A stretch of 64,000 nucleotides of DNA, from positions 372,001-436,000 of the forward strand of contig VDMD01000006.1 in NCBI GenBank assembly GCA_007026445.1, written 5' to 3'. Below the pieces are notes generated by a model. The model was not told where the DNA came from. It searched no databases and saw only the letters and a program-made list of their open reading frames with translations. This DNA is from Schizophyllum amplum (taxonomy: Eukaryota > Basidiomycota > Agaricomycetes > Agaricales > Schizophyllaceae). Position 1 is the first letter of the stretch, and the number at the start of each line of letters is the position of its first letter. This document shows positions 21,626-33,233 of the stretch, piece after piece. The translations under genes were made by a program, and so were the position numbers.

Positions 21626-23308
21626 ATGCAGGCGGTAGCCACGGCTATGCGACGTCGCGTCGCGCGGCGCCCTCTGGACGTCGTCATCGTCGGCGCGGGT
21701 ATCGGCGGACTAGCCGCAGCAATTACAATTCGCCAGGCCGGTCACCGCGTGCGTGTCCTAGAGGCGGCCTCCGAGTTGCGCGAGGCAGGCGCCGGCATGC
21801 AGCTCGCCCCAAATGCGACACGATTACTGCAGCGCTGGGGTCTTGAAATTGAGCTGCAGAAGGTCGGTGTTGAGCCGCAAGCCCTCGTCTTTCGGAGATG
21901 TGAGTCACCTATACTATCCCCGTCAGATGAGCCAGCTCACAAACGCAGACGCCGATGGGGAAACCGTGGGCCGCACCGAATGGCGAAACTCTATGAGAGG
22001 GCGATATGCGGCACCGTACTACCATGTTCATGTTCGTATCATGATCCAGGTGTCTGAAGCTGAGCATGAACACCTCACTGATGAGCCTATCTATAGCGCC
22101 AGGACCTCCATCGCATCTTGCACGAGAAACTCGCGTCCGATATCGAAATATCAACTAAAAGCCGTGTCAGCGCTATCACAGCTGCCAACAACTCTCCTGG
22201 TGATCGGCCACAGGTCCATCTCGAGAATGGCGATGTCATCACAGCCGATATGGTCGTGGGTGCCGATGGCATTCGGTCCTTCGTACGTTCGTACGTGACC
22301 GGTCAGCCGGACCAGGCAGTCCCCACAGGTGATGCGGCGTACCGTGCTGTTATCGACGCGGACGCCATACGCGCGACTGGGGATCCGAATCTCCTCCGTC
22401 TCATTGACCAACGAGAGACGACAGTATGGATGGGCCCGTACAAGCATATCGTGGGCTACAACGTGGTGAGTTCAGCTTGTCATCCTGGAGGTTCTCTTGG
22501 TAGAAGCTTACAATGCGATGTCCTGCCAAGTCAAACCAGCGGCAATTCAACCTCGTCATGATCCACCCCGACCGCGGGTATAGCGAGTCATGGACGACGC
22601 CGGGCGACGTTCAGAGAATGAGGGATGAATACCAGGGATGGGAGCCCAGGTACGCCACGAATCCGCAGCTCTGCGCGAGTGCGCTTGTGTTCTGAGAGCG
22701 TGTCGAGCTTAGCTGACCTTGAGACTCTGTTCACAGTATCCTGAAGCTCTTGGGACTAATCGAAGGTGCTTGGGTATGGCGATTGAACCTCCGGGACCCA
22801 ATCTCTAGCTGGGTGGACACCGACGCGCATGTAACGCTTCTAGGCGACGCGAGAGGCCCGATGCTTCCCTACATGGCACAAGGCGGCGCGATGGCGGTAA
22901 GTCAGCCATCGCCTCCATGGGACCTCAATAACCTATGATGCCTAGATTGAAGACGCTGCCGTCCTCGGGCGCCTCCTCTCCCGCATCGAAACCAGGAAGG
23001 ATATCCCCCGCCTCCTCCGCGCATATCAAGACATCCGCCAGGCCCGAGTCACTCAAGCGCAGCTCGCATCTGGAGCGAACAGGACATTATTCCATGTTCC
23101 GGACGGTCCAGCACAAGAAGCAAGGGATAGCAAGATGCGCGCGGCCTGGAGAGACTCCCAAAGTGTGGTTACAGACCGACAGCCAACGGAGAATGTCGAC
23201 CACCGGCATATGGAGCAAGAGGCGGAAAAAGGACGAATTCACGAGATATTGGCATACGATGCTGACGCCGAGGCAGATCGGTGGCTCGCGGCGGACAGAT
23301 TTGTGTAG
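21626..23308 (+). CDS. FAD-dependent monooxygenase (salicylate hydroxylase-like)
   Basis: Group A flavin monooxygenase of 452 residues. Exons: 21626-21899, 21949-22031, 22097-22465, 22540-22649, 22737-22896, 22946-23308; all phases close. It contains the dinucleotide-binding GxGxxG in DVVIVGAGIGGLAAAI, GAGMQLAPNATRLLQRWGL, the DG motif VGADGIRSFVRSYV, and the GD motif LLGDARGPMLPYMAQGGAMA that binds the FAD ribityl chain. Such enzymes hydroxylate phenolic substrates using NAD(P)H and O2. Start could be Met 21626 or 21647; the second lies just before the Arg-rich stretch preceding the FAD motif. It diverges from the UbiA prenyltransferase gene, which makes joint function in aromatic or meroterpenoid chemistry plausible but unproven. 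Confidence 0.88.
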
Positions 23309-24212
23309 CCTTGTTAGCAGATTCTCGAATAGATTATGCTAATATCGAAGGGCCAGAGCATAGGGCTCATCAAGGGCTCATACGCCCGTCCGAGGCCCTC
23401 CAAACGTCGATAGGATCCAGAAGTCTGTCGAGAGCATGCTGCAGCGTAAAGATAAAGTGAGAAAGCCAAAAGTAAGCATGCCCCTCTGACAAGTTCGGCG
23501 TGCCCCCGACACCATTGTCCGTGTCGATCTTCATGATAGTGGCGGCGGGGAGCAAAAAAAGGATTCGATACAGCCGGTGGCACGCGATGCGGCGACGGCG
23601 GCAGTGCACGTGCGATGCATACCCGGCCATTGCCGGGATTCGCCGCATTCGTTGTTGCTCTGAACGTTTGCTGAACGTGCTCTGAACAGTGTTGCCGACG
23701 TCTACTTCTGGTCTGCGTCAGGTTTGCGTCGGACTCGAGAACAAAGAACCCGCATTCACGAGCCGCTCTTGCAGCAAGGTGCGGGACTCGGCTTGCTCGT
23801 TCTTCGGCATTGCTACTGAGATATAATCTCAGATCGGCGTGCAATGCTCGTATACTTACCTCCCCGATGGACGAGATCCATCGAGGTATTCCGATTTTCG
23901 AGGCTCATCACACACGCTTTCGTGTCAGTCCGCGTTCGGAAAGTCAGATGTCAGAGCATGGCAGAGCCGCACTGTCCATGTCTCGATGAGCGCTGATAGC
24001 CGTGCTATTGCATGTGTGTGATCCAGGTGTGATCTCTGGCGGCGTCCGCCACTGTGCGTCATCCTGCTGGTGATATGTTCCCTGCTAGCTGATACGGTTG
24101 GGCGCTGAGACGGTGGTTAAAAGGGACTGCTACTGATGCAGAGATCTTCGAAGTTGTTCTTCCCCTCCCGCCCCCTCCCGCCCCGCCCCTTCACGGCGGT
24201 TCTTCAAGCGCT
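23309..24212. other. Intergenic region, 0.9 kb
   Basis: No supported gene. A C-rich tract (CCCCTCCCGCC words, 24162-24190) lies shortly upstream of the DUF6534 gene start and may be part of its promoter. Confidence 0.4.
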
Positions 24213-26054
24213 ATGGCCGCCAACCCCGTCGAGCTCCCTTTTGGCATGCTGCTCATTGGCTTGATCGTCTCGTCTGCGTAGGGCTCTCCTCATCATCTTG
24301 CACCTATCGGTAGCTAACGATGCTTTGCTTCGGGTTCGATTAATAGACTATACGGTCTCGTGGTGCGTTCTGTCCCGATTTGCCGTCTTCAGCAAGTCTG
24401 ATCGTCTTCATAGTTCTTGCAGTGCTACATGTACTTCCGCGCCTACCCGGAAGACGCGACATGGATCAAGGCTATGGTGCGCCTCGTGTTACCCAATTGC
24501 CCCGATTTGTCCACTGAATAATGCCCATCGATTGCAGGTGGCTGTTCTTCTGTGCGTCGCTGCCGGGTTGATGTTCTTTCGTGTTCATGCTGATGTGCGG
24601 ACAGAGCAATGGACACGGCTGCTTCGGCGCTTGCGGGACATGGAGTGTACAGCTACTTGGTCATCAACTATGGGAACCCGGAAGTACTAGCATCCATCGA
24701 TACGTGCGTACGACGAACATGTGCTCACATCAAGACCTAGCTCATCTTTTCCCGCAGGTCGCTTGAGGTACTTCGAGTGTTATAGAGCGCCCGTCTGTGC
24801 CTGCTGACATGTCTCCGCCGCTTAGATCGAAAGCCTTCTGACTGTAAGCCGTGTCTATGATGTGGCGTGAGCTAAGCGAATGCTCACCACGTTTATTGTT
24901 TTAGGTTCTGGTCACTTTCATCACTCAAGTGTACGTCTTTGTACGTAGTTATGTGCTCTTAGCTAAATGGACGGCGCAGGTTCTATGGTAATAGCATCAA
25001 CAAACGTCGGTCAAGTTGTTCAGATTCTGCGCGATCACGAGCTGACTTCCTGGTCTCCGCAGTGGCTGGACAGAGGCGATATGTGGCGTGGATTATTGTA
25101 AGCAATTACTTTGTCCGAGACTCCTGCCCAGCTAACGAACGCGGCTCCCTTAGTATTTTATGGCCTTCGCTTCGCTCGGTATGCATACATCCCATCCCGC
25201 CCGTCTTTCACGCTGACCCATATACTAGCATTCGGCGTAGCGGCTGTCGCGAACAACTTCGTTTCCGTGCATTTTTCAGGCCTGAACTTGACGAGCGCGA
25301 AGGTTAGTTTTGAGCCATACTCACGCACTCGCCATGCTGATTTTGATGCGTAGATCGTCTCGGGTTTCGCGCTAGGTGGTAATGCTTTATGCGACCTTGC
25401 GATTACGCTGGCGCTGTGCTTGCTTTTCACCAGCAGCAAGACGGGTTTCAAGCCGTGCGTGGTCGTTGGCGCCGAACAGCTTGGTTGGAAAAGCGGCTGA
25501 CCAGGTTCTCAGGACGGACAGCATCCTCGACCGTCTCCTTGTTTTCACGATCAACCGCGGTGCCATTGCCTTGTTGGTTGTTCTTGTTGCCTGGAATGTA
25601 CCTGTCGCTCAACGATTCTTGCAGCCTCGTTCAGGTTTTCAACTGCGGCTTCTATCTGTGGAATCCGGCAAACCTAGTCTGGGTGCCCTTCCACCTCTGC
25701 CTGAGCAAAGGTACGTGATATGTACCGCCGCGAGTCTCTGTCTGGCACTAACCGTATATCTCTGCAGTCTACACCATCTCGCTGGTTGCGACGTGAGTAT
25801 ACTTACACACAAGCGAGATATTATGCACTTCGTCACCATCAACAAATCTGCGCCAAAAACGCGGCGGACCGCGTTATACATTTCTGGTCGCTAGGAAGTA
25901 ATCTAACCATGTCCACAGGTTGAACCAGCGCGATAAATACCGAAAGTCGACATTCACCGAAGCCACATCAAACGCAAGCTTCCGGACCTCGTCCCAAGGG
26001 AACTCGACATTCATCAGCGAACGTCAGAGCCGCCAGAATGGAATCGTACGTTGA
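24213..26054 (+). CDS. DUF6534 membrane protein, paralogue 1
   Basis: Seventeen short exons (24213-24277, 24347-24362, 24414-24476, 24538-24551, 24605-24703, 24759-24768, 24826-24843, 24905-24930, 24980-25005, 25063-25097, 25154-25178, 25229-25302, 25354-25454, 25513-25572, 25625-25710, 25768-25792, 25919-26054) close in phase to 292 residues. Several hydrophobic helices are predicted, starting with PFGMLLIGLIVSSALYGLV. The C-terminal half carries the DUF6534 pattern SKTGFKPTDSILDRLL, FTINRGAIA and VYTISLVATLNQRDKYR followed by a polar tail. Proteins of this type are abundant in Agaricomycetes and have a seven-helix, receptor-like layout; function unknown. A homologous gene follows 2 kb downstream in the same orientation (tandem duplication). 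Confidence 0.85.
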
Positions 26055-28057
26055 GCCTGTCTTCAAGAACAGGTCCACTGACTTATACGTCGGTCCCAGC
26101 CGCTTCAACTGCGTGTTTTCACGGAAACAACGACGGAGACCACGAAGGAGAGACTCGAGTCTGATTCGTGGAAGACTGATCAAGTTGCTTGAGCTTATGG
26201 ATGACACAGTGACGACCGCGAACGAGTTTGAATATGATAGCAGTCACTGCCGCCATATCATCGGCATCTGCATGTATTACCAGCCAGGACCGCGTAGCTA
26301 TGTAGCCACTCTTTTATTTACTTATTTATCTGGAAGCTACGTAAGTGTGCCATTGCGAGAACATGGCTGTTCTGCACTGTGTGTCCGGGAAGCAGAATTA
26401 CTTCTTAACTGTTTGGCTAGGTCTGGCCTAGCCGCGTAATGGCCGCCAACAGAACGCGAGCAAGAAAAAGTTGAACCGTGGGAATGGCTCGTGGCACGTG
26501 AGGCGCGGAAAACATCACGTTACCGCGTCCAAACATCCTTTTTAATTCTGAGTCTCACCATTGCGGCCCTCTGCAAGCATACACAGGCACCGCCTAACGC
26601 TGTCTCCTGGATCTTCTCTGAAGAGATACGCCTCACGCAAAGACCGTACGGGCACTAGAACCACCATATTAATCAGCTCCATTGAACGACGTCCTACTCT
26701 CAGAGCATGCAGAGCCTGCTCCGGCGTTTCTTCCTAGACTGCCTCGGCTGCGCCTATCTCCGGAGCTTGGGGTCGAGCGGGGAGCGCTTGCGAACGCCAT
26801 CAGGTAGCAAGTTGGATATGCTTGACTTGCTGCCGACCTCGCTCTGACCGTACGCCTGACTCGGGCACTGGCGCCAATCTCGGACAGAAAACTCGCCGAA
26901 GAATGTACACGACCTCATGGCCCCTCTTGGACCCACTTGAATACGGGAGGGAACTCGCGGAGTCTTTTTTGCTCGACGATAAAGCTCGACCCTCAATTTC
27001 AGGCAATTCCTATCTGGCAAAGCTCCCTTGTGTTCCTGGTGAGACAAAGCGCGCTTTTCTTCCAGCCAGAGGTTGTCGAGGCTTGGCTCTTGCTCACGAG
27101 GCCCGGAGGTTCGCCCAAGCCGCCCCAATGCAAGGCATCTCTCTGCTCCTGACTGTCCCAAATCTTGAAATTCCTGAGACTATGGCGATACTGCACAATA
27201 CACGCACCCCTCGGACGACTAACATCAAGTGCTCAGTCTTTGCGGATCATTGGCAGTGCGATATGGCACAGCTTTGGGGCTGCTCTGGAACTTGCTGCGT
27301 TCTGCGTGAAGAACGGTGCATGTAGCCGACTATGAACGTCCGCTTCTAGGCCTTAGCCGTCGTTTAGGGCAGGAATCAGGAGGACGACACGAGTCTAAGG
27401 CGCTTTGCGACCAGCCATCTTCTGACGAGAAGGAAGGTCACCAGTCGCCGAGCGCCCATATACTGTAATCGACCTCCGCTGCTTCTAGATTTCAGCGATC
27501 CTCGTTACATATTGCATTGTCGTCGAGTCTGTAAGCGTATGTACCCGGAGCGCATACTGAAGCCTGATCGTTTCAGGCAAACATGGCGCTACAGTTCAGC
27601 TACAGGTGCACCTTGGACTTCACGAATTCTCGAACAATGCATTGAAGGTTCCGGCAATCACCACGCAATGATGGAGCATCAGCCACGTGTTGTACTTTTT
27701 ACCTCCGAGGATGTCCCTGTCTTCGCGATGGGATACTTACCATATCTCCCCATGCAACTGCAGAGGCACGCCTCCACAATGAACTTTGAGATAGGGGAGT
27801 GACAGCTGGAGGGCAGTAGGGGACGGGCCCAGCGAACGAGACCCGACATGAAGCCAGGCCATCAAAGCCGAGACACGTCCCATCACCCTTGTCTCGCGGT
27901 GTCTCAAGCGGGCGCGGGGCTGCTTGATGGGGTTCACTATAGCACCAGTGATCGATGACGCCCCATGCTGCATTTGCTGGTAGCTTGCCTCTGCCCACCA
28001 CGAGCTTCCGCCACCGACGACCGTGACGGCCCAGCGCCTGCTATCCCCAGGGCCGCC
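26055..28057. other. Intergenic region between the DUF6534 paralogues, 2 kb
   Basis: Contains open frames of 78-168 codons on both strands (for example 26441-26659 and 26822-27325, plus strand), none with recognisable domains, start context or splice-supported extension. It may hold decayed coding sequence; I cannot support a gene. Confidence 0.35.
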
Positions 28058-29837
28058 ATGGACTCCCCGACCACGCCAGACAACCCAATCGAGACGCCCC
28101 TGGGCATGCTGCTGATTGGGCTCATCATTTCTTGCGCGTATGCACCGCGTAGTCCCCCTCGTCCTTCCCCTTGCTTACCCGTTCCCCCAGGTTGTACGGT
28201 CTGAACGTACGTGATTCCCCCTTGCAAGCCGTCTGATACTGACGGACACAGTTTCTCCAAATATACTTGTACTTCCGCACGTTTCCGAAGGACAGCTGGT
28301 GGCTACGGTATATGGTGCGTATCTGCTTCTACCATCCAGTTTGCTCCTGACCGGAATCGCGCAGGTCGCCTTGTTGCTGTACGCTCCCCCACATCCGATC
28401 ATGTACCTCCCCTGACGGAAATCAGCGCGCTCGATACAGCTGGTACTGCTCTCAGCGGCCATGGCGTGTACACATATCTTGTGAAGGAGTTTGGGAATGT
28501 GGCAGCGATTGCGGGTATCGATACGTGCGTCCCCCTCAAGCTACTACTATCGTATCACTACTAAACCCCTCCATCCCGGCAGCTCGCTTGAAGTACGTCC
28601 CCATCTTGCTCGGCACCGGGTTCCGCTGCTGACGAATGATGCAGGTCGAGAGCCAGATCACAGTACGTACCGAGAGTAGCCGTTGCGTCCGCCCGTAGCT
28701 GACAAGCTTCAGAATGTCATCACGTTCATTGTACAAGTGTGCGTATGACCCGAACGCCCCTCCTTCATCCTGCTTACGCTGTACGCACAGATTCTATGGC
28801 TACAGTCTCATACAACGTGCGTCGACCGTCTTCGGCTGACCCCTCGTGTCTCACTAGCTGCGACAGTGGCCGCTGGGCGCAATCTCAAGTGGATAGCGTA
28901 CACTATAGTGCGTAGCCCCCACGTTCCTTTGCTCCGATAGCTGATTTTTCTGTAGTTCTTCCTCGCATTCCTTAGCTTCGGTATGGCCCATCCCGTACCC
29001 CGTTTCCATGACCTCTGACCATCATGTTAGCCTTCGGGACCGCCGCCGTAGTGAACAACTTTTTGACATTCCAGTTTGAGGGCCTGACGATGAAGAACGC
29101 GCGAATCATATCCGGATTTGCGCTTGGCGGGGCCGCGCTGTGCGATATTGTTATAACCGCCGCGCTCTCCTCGTTCTTCTACAATAGCAAGACCGGGTTC
29201 AAGCCGTGAGTATTTCTCGATCTCAGCGCCATTCACGTACTTACACGGAACCCAGAACCGACAACATCCTTGATAAGCTGCTCATCTTTACGATTAACCG
29301 CGGTGCAGTCGCCTTGTGAGTTTCTCCTCGCTCTAGGGACACCTACTCCACAGCTGACAACAATGCAGCGTCGTGCAAGTGTTGAACTGCATCCTATACT
29401 TCACACATACGGCGCAATTGATATGGACACCGTTCCACTTCGCGCTGAGCAAAGGTAATGATAATTTCGTCGCCGTACGACATGTCTTCTGATCATTTTC
29501 TTTGCTAGTGTATGCCATCTCGCTAGTAGCAACGTGAGTCACAGTTTCGGTTACAGGACGTCTCCCTGACCGCAGCGCAGACTGAATCAACGAGATTCAT
29601 ACCGCAACGATCATGTCTACTCGGAGGATCCTGTGAGCTTTGCACGTCCGTCCAGCATTACTGCGTCGGGAGTCGGAAATCAAATAGTGCGTCCAGTGAA
29701 TACTTTGCTCACAATCTACTTACCTCTCATACCAGCCCCTGCAGTTCAGGAGCGGAAGCGGAAGCGAGGGTGAGACGACCGGGATGAACACTAGCTTCAG
29801 CAAAAATTCCGAGGAGCGTTATCGCTCCTGGGGATAA
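28058..29837 (+). CDS. DUF6534 membrane protein, paralogue 2
   Basis: Tandem paralogue of the preceding gene with the same intron layout, including tiny exons of 14 nt (GTCGCCTTGTTGCT) and 10 nt (CTCGCTTGAA). Recognisable blocks: ETPLGMLLIGLIISCALYGL, DTAGTALSGHGVYTYLV, FGTAAVVNNFLTFQFEGL, SKTGFKPTDNILDKLL, FTINRGAVAFVVQVLN, VYAISLVATLNQRDSYRND, then a Ser/Arg-rich cytoplasmic tail ending RYRSWG at 29837. It lacks the intron that interrupts the first copy between codons AAG and ATC (25303-25353): here NARIISGFALGG is uninterrupted. About 300 residues; function unknown. Exact exon borders in the middle third were inferred by homology to paralogue 1. Confidence 0.83.
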
Positions 29838-30249
29838 TGCACGAGCTGGTCGAAGGAGGAAGTGGAAGTGTATCTAGGAGCTCGCATCTACCTTACTTGA
29901 CCTGCATATCATTGTTCGGCGCCTGACATGGACTCGTCACTACTGTACATAAACTCAACGCATCTGCTACCCGACGTCCACAATCTGCAACCACGCCTTC
30001 GCCCTCGTCCCCGCTCTGGTCGGGAAAACGGCAAGCCCGACTCGAGCCCGGATCGCATTGGGGCATATGCATAATTGCAGTCAGCGAAACTGAGCGACTG
30101 GCGCCCGGCGGCTACGGAGTGATGCTCGGCACGATGATGTGAATCATGCTGCATATGTAGATACCCTTCTACCTGTAAGAGTCCCACGCGCTGCCTGTCC
30201 CGAACCCCTTCAGTGCCCTTCAAAGTTCAGACTAGCGACGCGTACGACG
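29838..30249. other. Intergenic region
   Basis: Promoter side of the next FAD gene; no other feature supported. Confidence 0.4.
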
Positions 30250-32430
30250 ATGAACGTGCACAGAGAAACAGCTCTCGCGACGGCCGGTGTCGCGCTGGGC
30301 GCGTACGCCGGCCTCCGCATTCTCGGCAGCCGCCTTCGGCAGAGTATGCTGCAGAAGGAAACTATTGTGTGCGAGGTTGAGCACCTCGGCCGGGCGCGCA
30401 CGGAGGAGGAGAGGCTGAAGGGGACGGCGGTAGTATGTGGTGGCAGGTGCGTGTGGATTGTGCCGTGTTGCTTGCAAGGCATTATGCTGACTGTACCTTT
30501 GTAGCATTGCGGGTCTGCTGACGGCGCGCATCTTGCATGATCACTTCGAGCGGGTTGTCATCATCGAGCCTGAGGGATGGCTTGCGACGGAGGATGGCCA
30601 GCGCGTGCGTGCGTGGGAGCAGGAGAACAAGCGGTCGCGGCTGATCCAGTACGGCTCGATACATGGTGTGTAGCCCGACTCGCGTTCTACAAGCATTGGC
30701 TTACAGACACCCACTAGTCGTCCACGGCATTGGCTACCGCAGCTTCAAGAAGCTCTTTGAGAGCTTTGACGAGGAATGCGCCGCGTCTGGTATCGCGTAC
30801 GTGAAACGCGTACCTTCAGTAGGGCATGAGCGCTTACACATACGCTCTTCTCCCTTTTCTCAGTGTGGGCCTCGCAGACTATGCAACCCACATGTGGGGC
30901 AATGCCCAAGCGCCCACGAAGGAGAATGACCCGACGGTCTTTACCTCCCGGCAGGGTATTGAGACTCTCCTTCGGCGACTCGTCCTCGACAAGACCTCCT
31001 TCCCCAACATCGACTACGTGGTTGGCACAGTCACCGGGCTCATAGCCAACTCGGAAGACCCGACGCGTATTGGCAGCGTCGCCGTCAAGGGTGCGCAGGG
31101 CAACTTTACTGTTGACGGGACGTTCTTCACGGACTGCACCGGGTCCGCGCAGGCGCTCAAGTGGCTGCCCGCAGCAGGCTTTGGCGGCGCGGACAAGGAG
31201 GCGAAGAAGGGCAAGATTGCGTCGCTACCGCTGGAGGAGCTCAAGATCTCCTTCGACCCGAAGACGCGCTATGCGACGATGGAATTCCCCTTGCCGCCGG
31301 ACTTGCTGAAGCGGACGCCCGTACCGGATGACGGGCGGATGACGATCTACTCTTGCCTCTCTCATCCCACCAAGAATAGCGAAAGCTTGTACGTGCTAAA
31401 GCGCGATGGCAATATTGGCGAGTATATTCCTCTTCTTGTGTCTTGATTCATCATTTCACTAAAGGCACGGCTGACATCTCATACCAGTCCAACTATGTAT
31501 CGGCCGTTGGGGCGGTGGCGAGACACCATCCACTCTCGACGAGTTCATGCAGCATGCGCCAGAAGTCTACGCGGAGAACGGCCATCCCGACTGGCTCTAT
31601 CCGTTCCTCGACGCGCTGCATGAAGTCGAAGATCAGATGAAGTTACACAAGGCAATTGTCCGTGCGTGGATTTTGCCTTGCTTATACCCGACCGGCCTGC
31701 TGACGCTGAATCTGCGTATGTAGCTCCCCGCTCGTGGATTCGGTATCACCTGGCGTCTAACCTGCCGTCCAACTGGGTAGCGCTGGGCGACAGCGTCATG
31801 ACGCTTACGCCTGCGTACGGGTGCGTGATTCCCGTCTATTCATACATTGAGTTGCGTTGAGTGCCTTCCCTTTCTGTAGTCAGGGCGTGGTGAAGGCGGT
31901 CATGGGTGCGACGTGCCTCAATGAGCTCCTCCTCAACGTGCGGGGAAGGGTGCCGGAAGGATTCTCGAAGAATTTCTTCGAGTATCAGAACAATAAGATT
32001 ATACCCCTTTGGTGCGCTCCTTACTTGCAAACATTGGTGTGTGCTGATTTTTTGTGCGTGCAGGGACCAAAATCGCCAAGCGGACTATGCGAAGGAGACG
32101 ACTGTGCCGGTGCCAGGCGAAGACCGGTCGTACGGTGCATTCGAGCGGTGGTATGGTTTCCACTTCCAGCGCCTGACGTTCAGGGTATGTTCTCTTTTTC
32201 GCTCTGTCATCTTCTGTCTTGCACGAATTTTCTTCGCCCTATTTTCCTTCGCTGACGGCTGTCATGTACGCCCTTTGCTTATTTGGCTGACGACGTCCTT
32301 TCAGGATCCTTCCGTGACCGCAGTGTTCTTCAGCCTCATGAACATGGTCGCGCCAGGCATCGACGCCCTGCAACCGTCAATTGTGGCAAAGGTGCTTTGG
32401 GACGCGATCAGGTATCCGAACGCGAATTGA
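30250..32430 (+). CDS. FAD-dependent oxidoreductase with N-terminal hydrophobic segment
   Basis: 546 residues from nine exons: 30250-30446, 30505-30665, 30718-30796, 30864-31417, 31488-31661, 31724-31820, 31880-32011, 32064-32184, 32305-32430; the frame closes exactly. The N-terminus MNVHRETALATAGVALGAYA is a possible membrane anchor. The FAD motif is VVCGGSIAGLLTARIL, with an acidic end VVIIEPEGW; later come FFTDCTGSAQALKWL, NWVALGDSVMTLTPAYGQGV (GD motif with Pro) and a C-terminal helical part. The fold is that of 2-polyprenylphenol-hydroxylase/halogenase-like flavoproteins, but the exact reaction is unknown. The intron 31418-31487 has a GC donor (ATTG|GCGAGT); only this splice keeps NIVQLCIGRWGGG in frame. 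An upstream Met at 30139 is possible but the sequence before 30250 looks non-coding. Confidence 0.83.
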
Positions 32431-33233
32431 GGAAGACCCAAGTATGCGGCTCGCAACACCCACCCACCTTCGAACCTTCATATCCATCTCACCTAAATGC
32501 TCACCTCATTTCACCTATAAGTACTATTTATCTGCTGCCTGGACCTCTGTCATCTCGTTGTTTCCTTCGATGGATTTTGTATAATGGATGTCTAGTTCGT
32601 TCCCCGTTCTGACCAACGTGGACGTTTTACCGAGTCAGACGTTTGGTCTTTACTGCACCCTCGCCCTCTTTCACCTCTTCTTGACTCAAGTCGGCGTCGG
32701 GAGCACTCGCATATGTCGGAGGCCGCTCCGTTTACCAATCGCCACGGATGAGCCAGGTCAGATTGGTTCGCTATTGGTTCGCTACGTGCTTACTACTCCT
32801 CGATCAATAACCTTACCAGGACGTACTGATCCGAGGACCGCCACCATTGATGATGAGCGGTAAGTAGCAACGGCCATTCCGAATCTCAACGAGTCGTTCA
32901 GCCGGCTGCCACATCCGCATCCGAAAATCCAACCGTTTCATGCCATCGCCATCTGCGAACGACGGGAGGCTGGCGGGCGTTGGCATCGTACCGCCTCGTC
33001 CGATGCCGTCAGCGCGCCCTCAGGACCAGCTCAGGACACATCGCACAGCGCAATCCACCGCCGTCGCACGCGGAGGTTATCACGCCCTCGTGATAGCGAA
33101 GAAGCGGTATAAAAGGGGCCGCAGATCAAAGAACGCAGCATCGAACGCCCATCGATAGTGCGACGACGACGACGACGACGACGACGCCAGCGAACAGTAC
33201 CTGCGAGCAGCTGTAGCACTATCCTCTCAATCG
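32431..33233. other. Intergenic region, 0.8 kb, with TATA-like box and triplet repeat
   Basis: A TATA-like GGTATAAAAGG sits at 33106-33116, about 120 bp before the next start codon. A GAC/CGA triplet repeat follows at 33160-33186. No gene seen. Confidence 0.45.
33160..33186. repeat. (GAC)n triplet microsatellite
   Basis: Nine to ten tandem GAC/CGA triplets in the presumed 5' untranslated region of the phenol hydroxylase-like gene. Confidence 0.93.

Noticed and set aside
26822..27325. 167-codon plus-strand open frame between the DUF6534 genes
   Set aside because: No family resemblance; an equally long frame on the opposite strand suggests chance.
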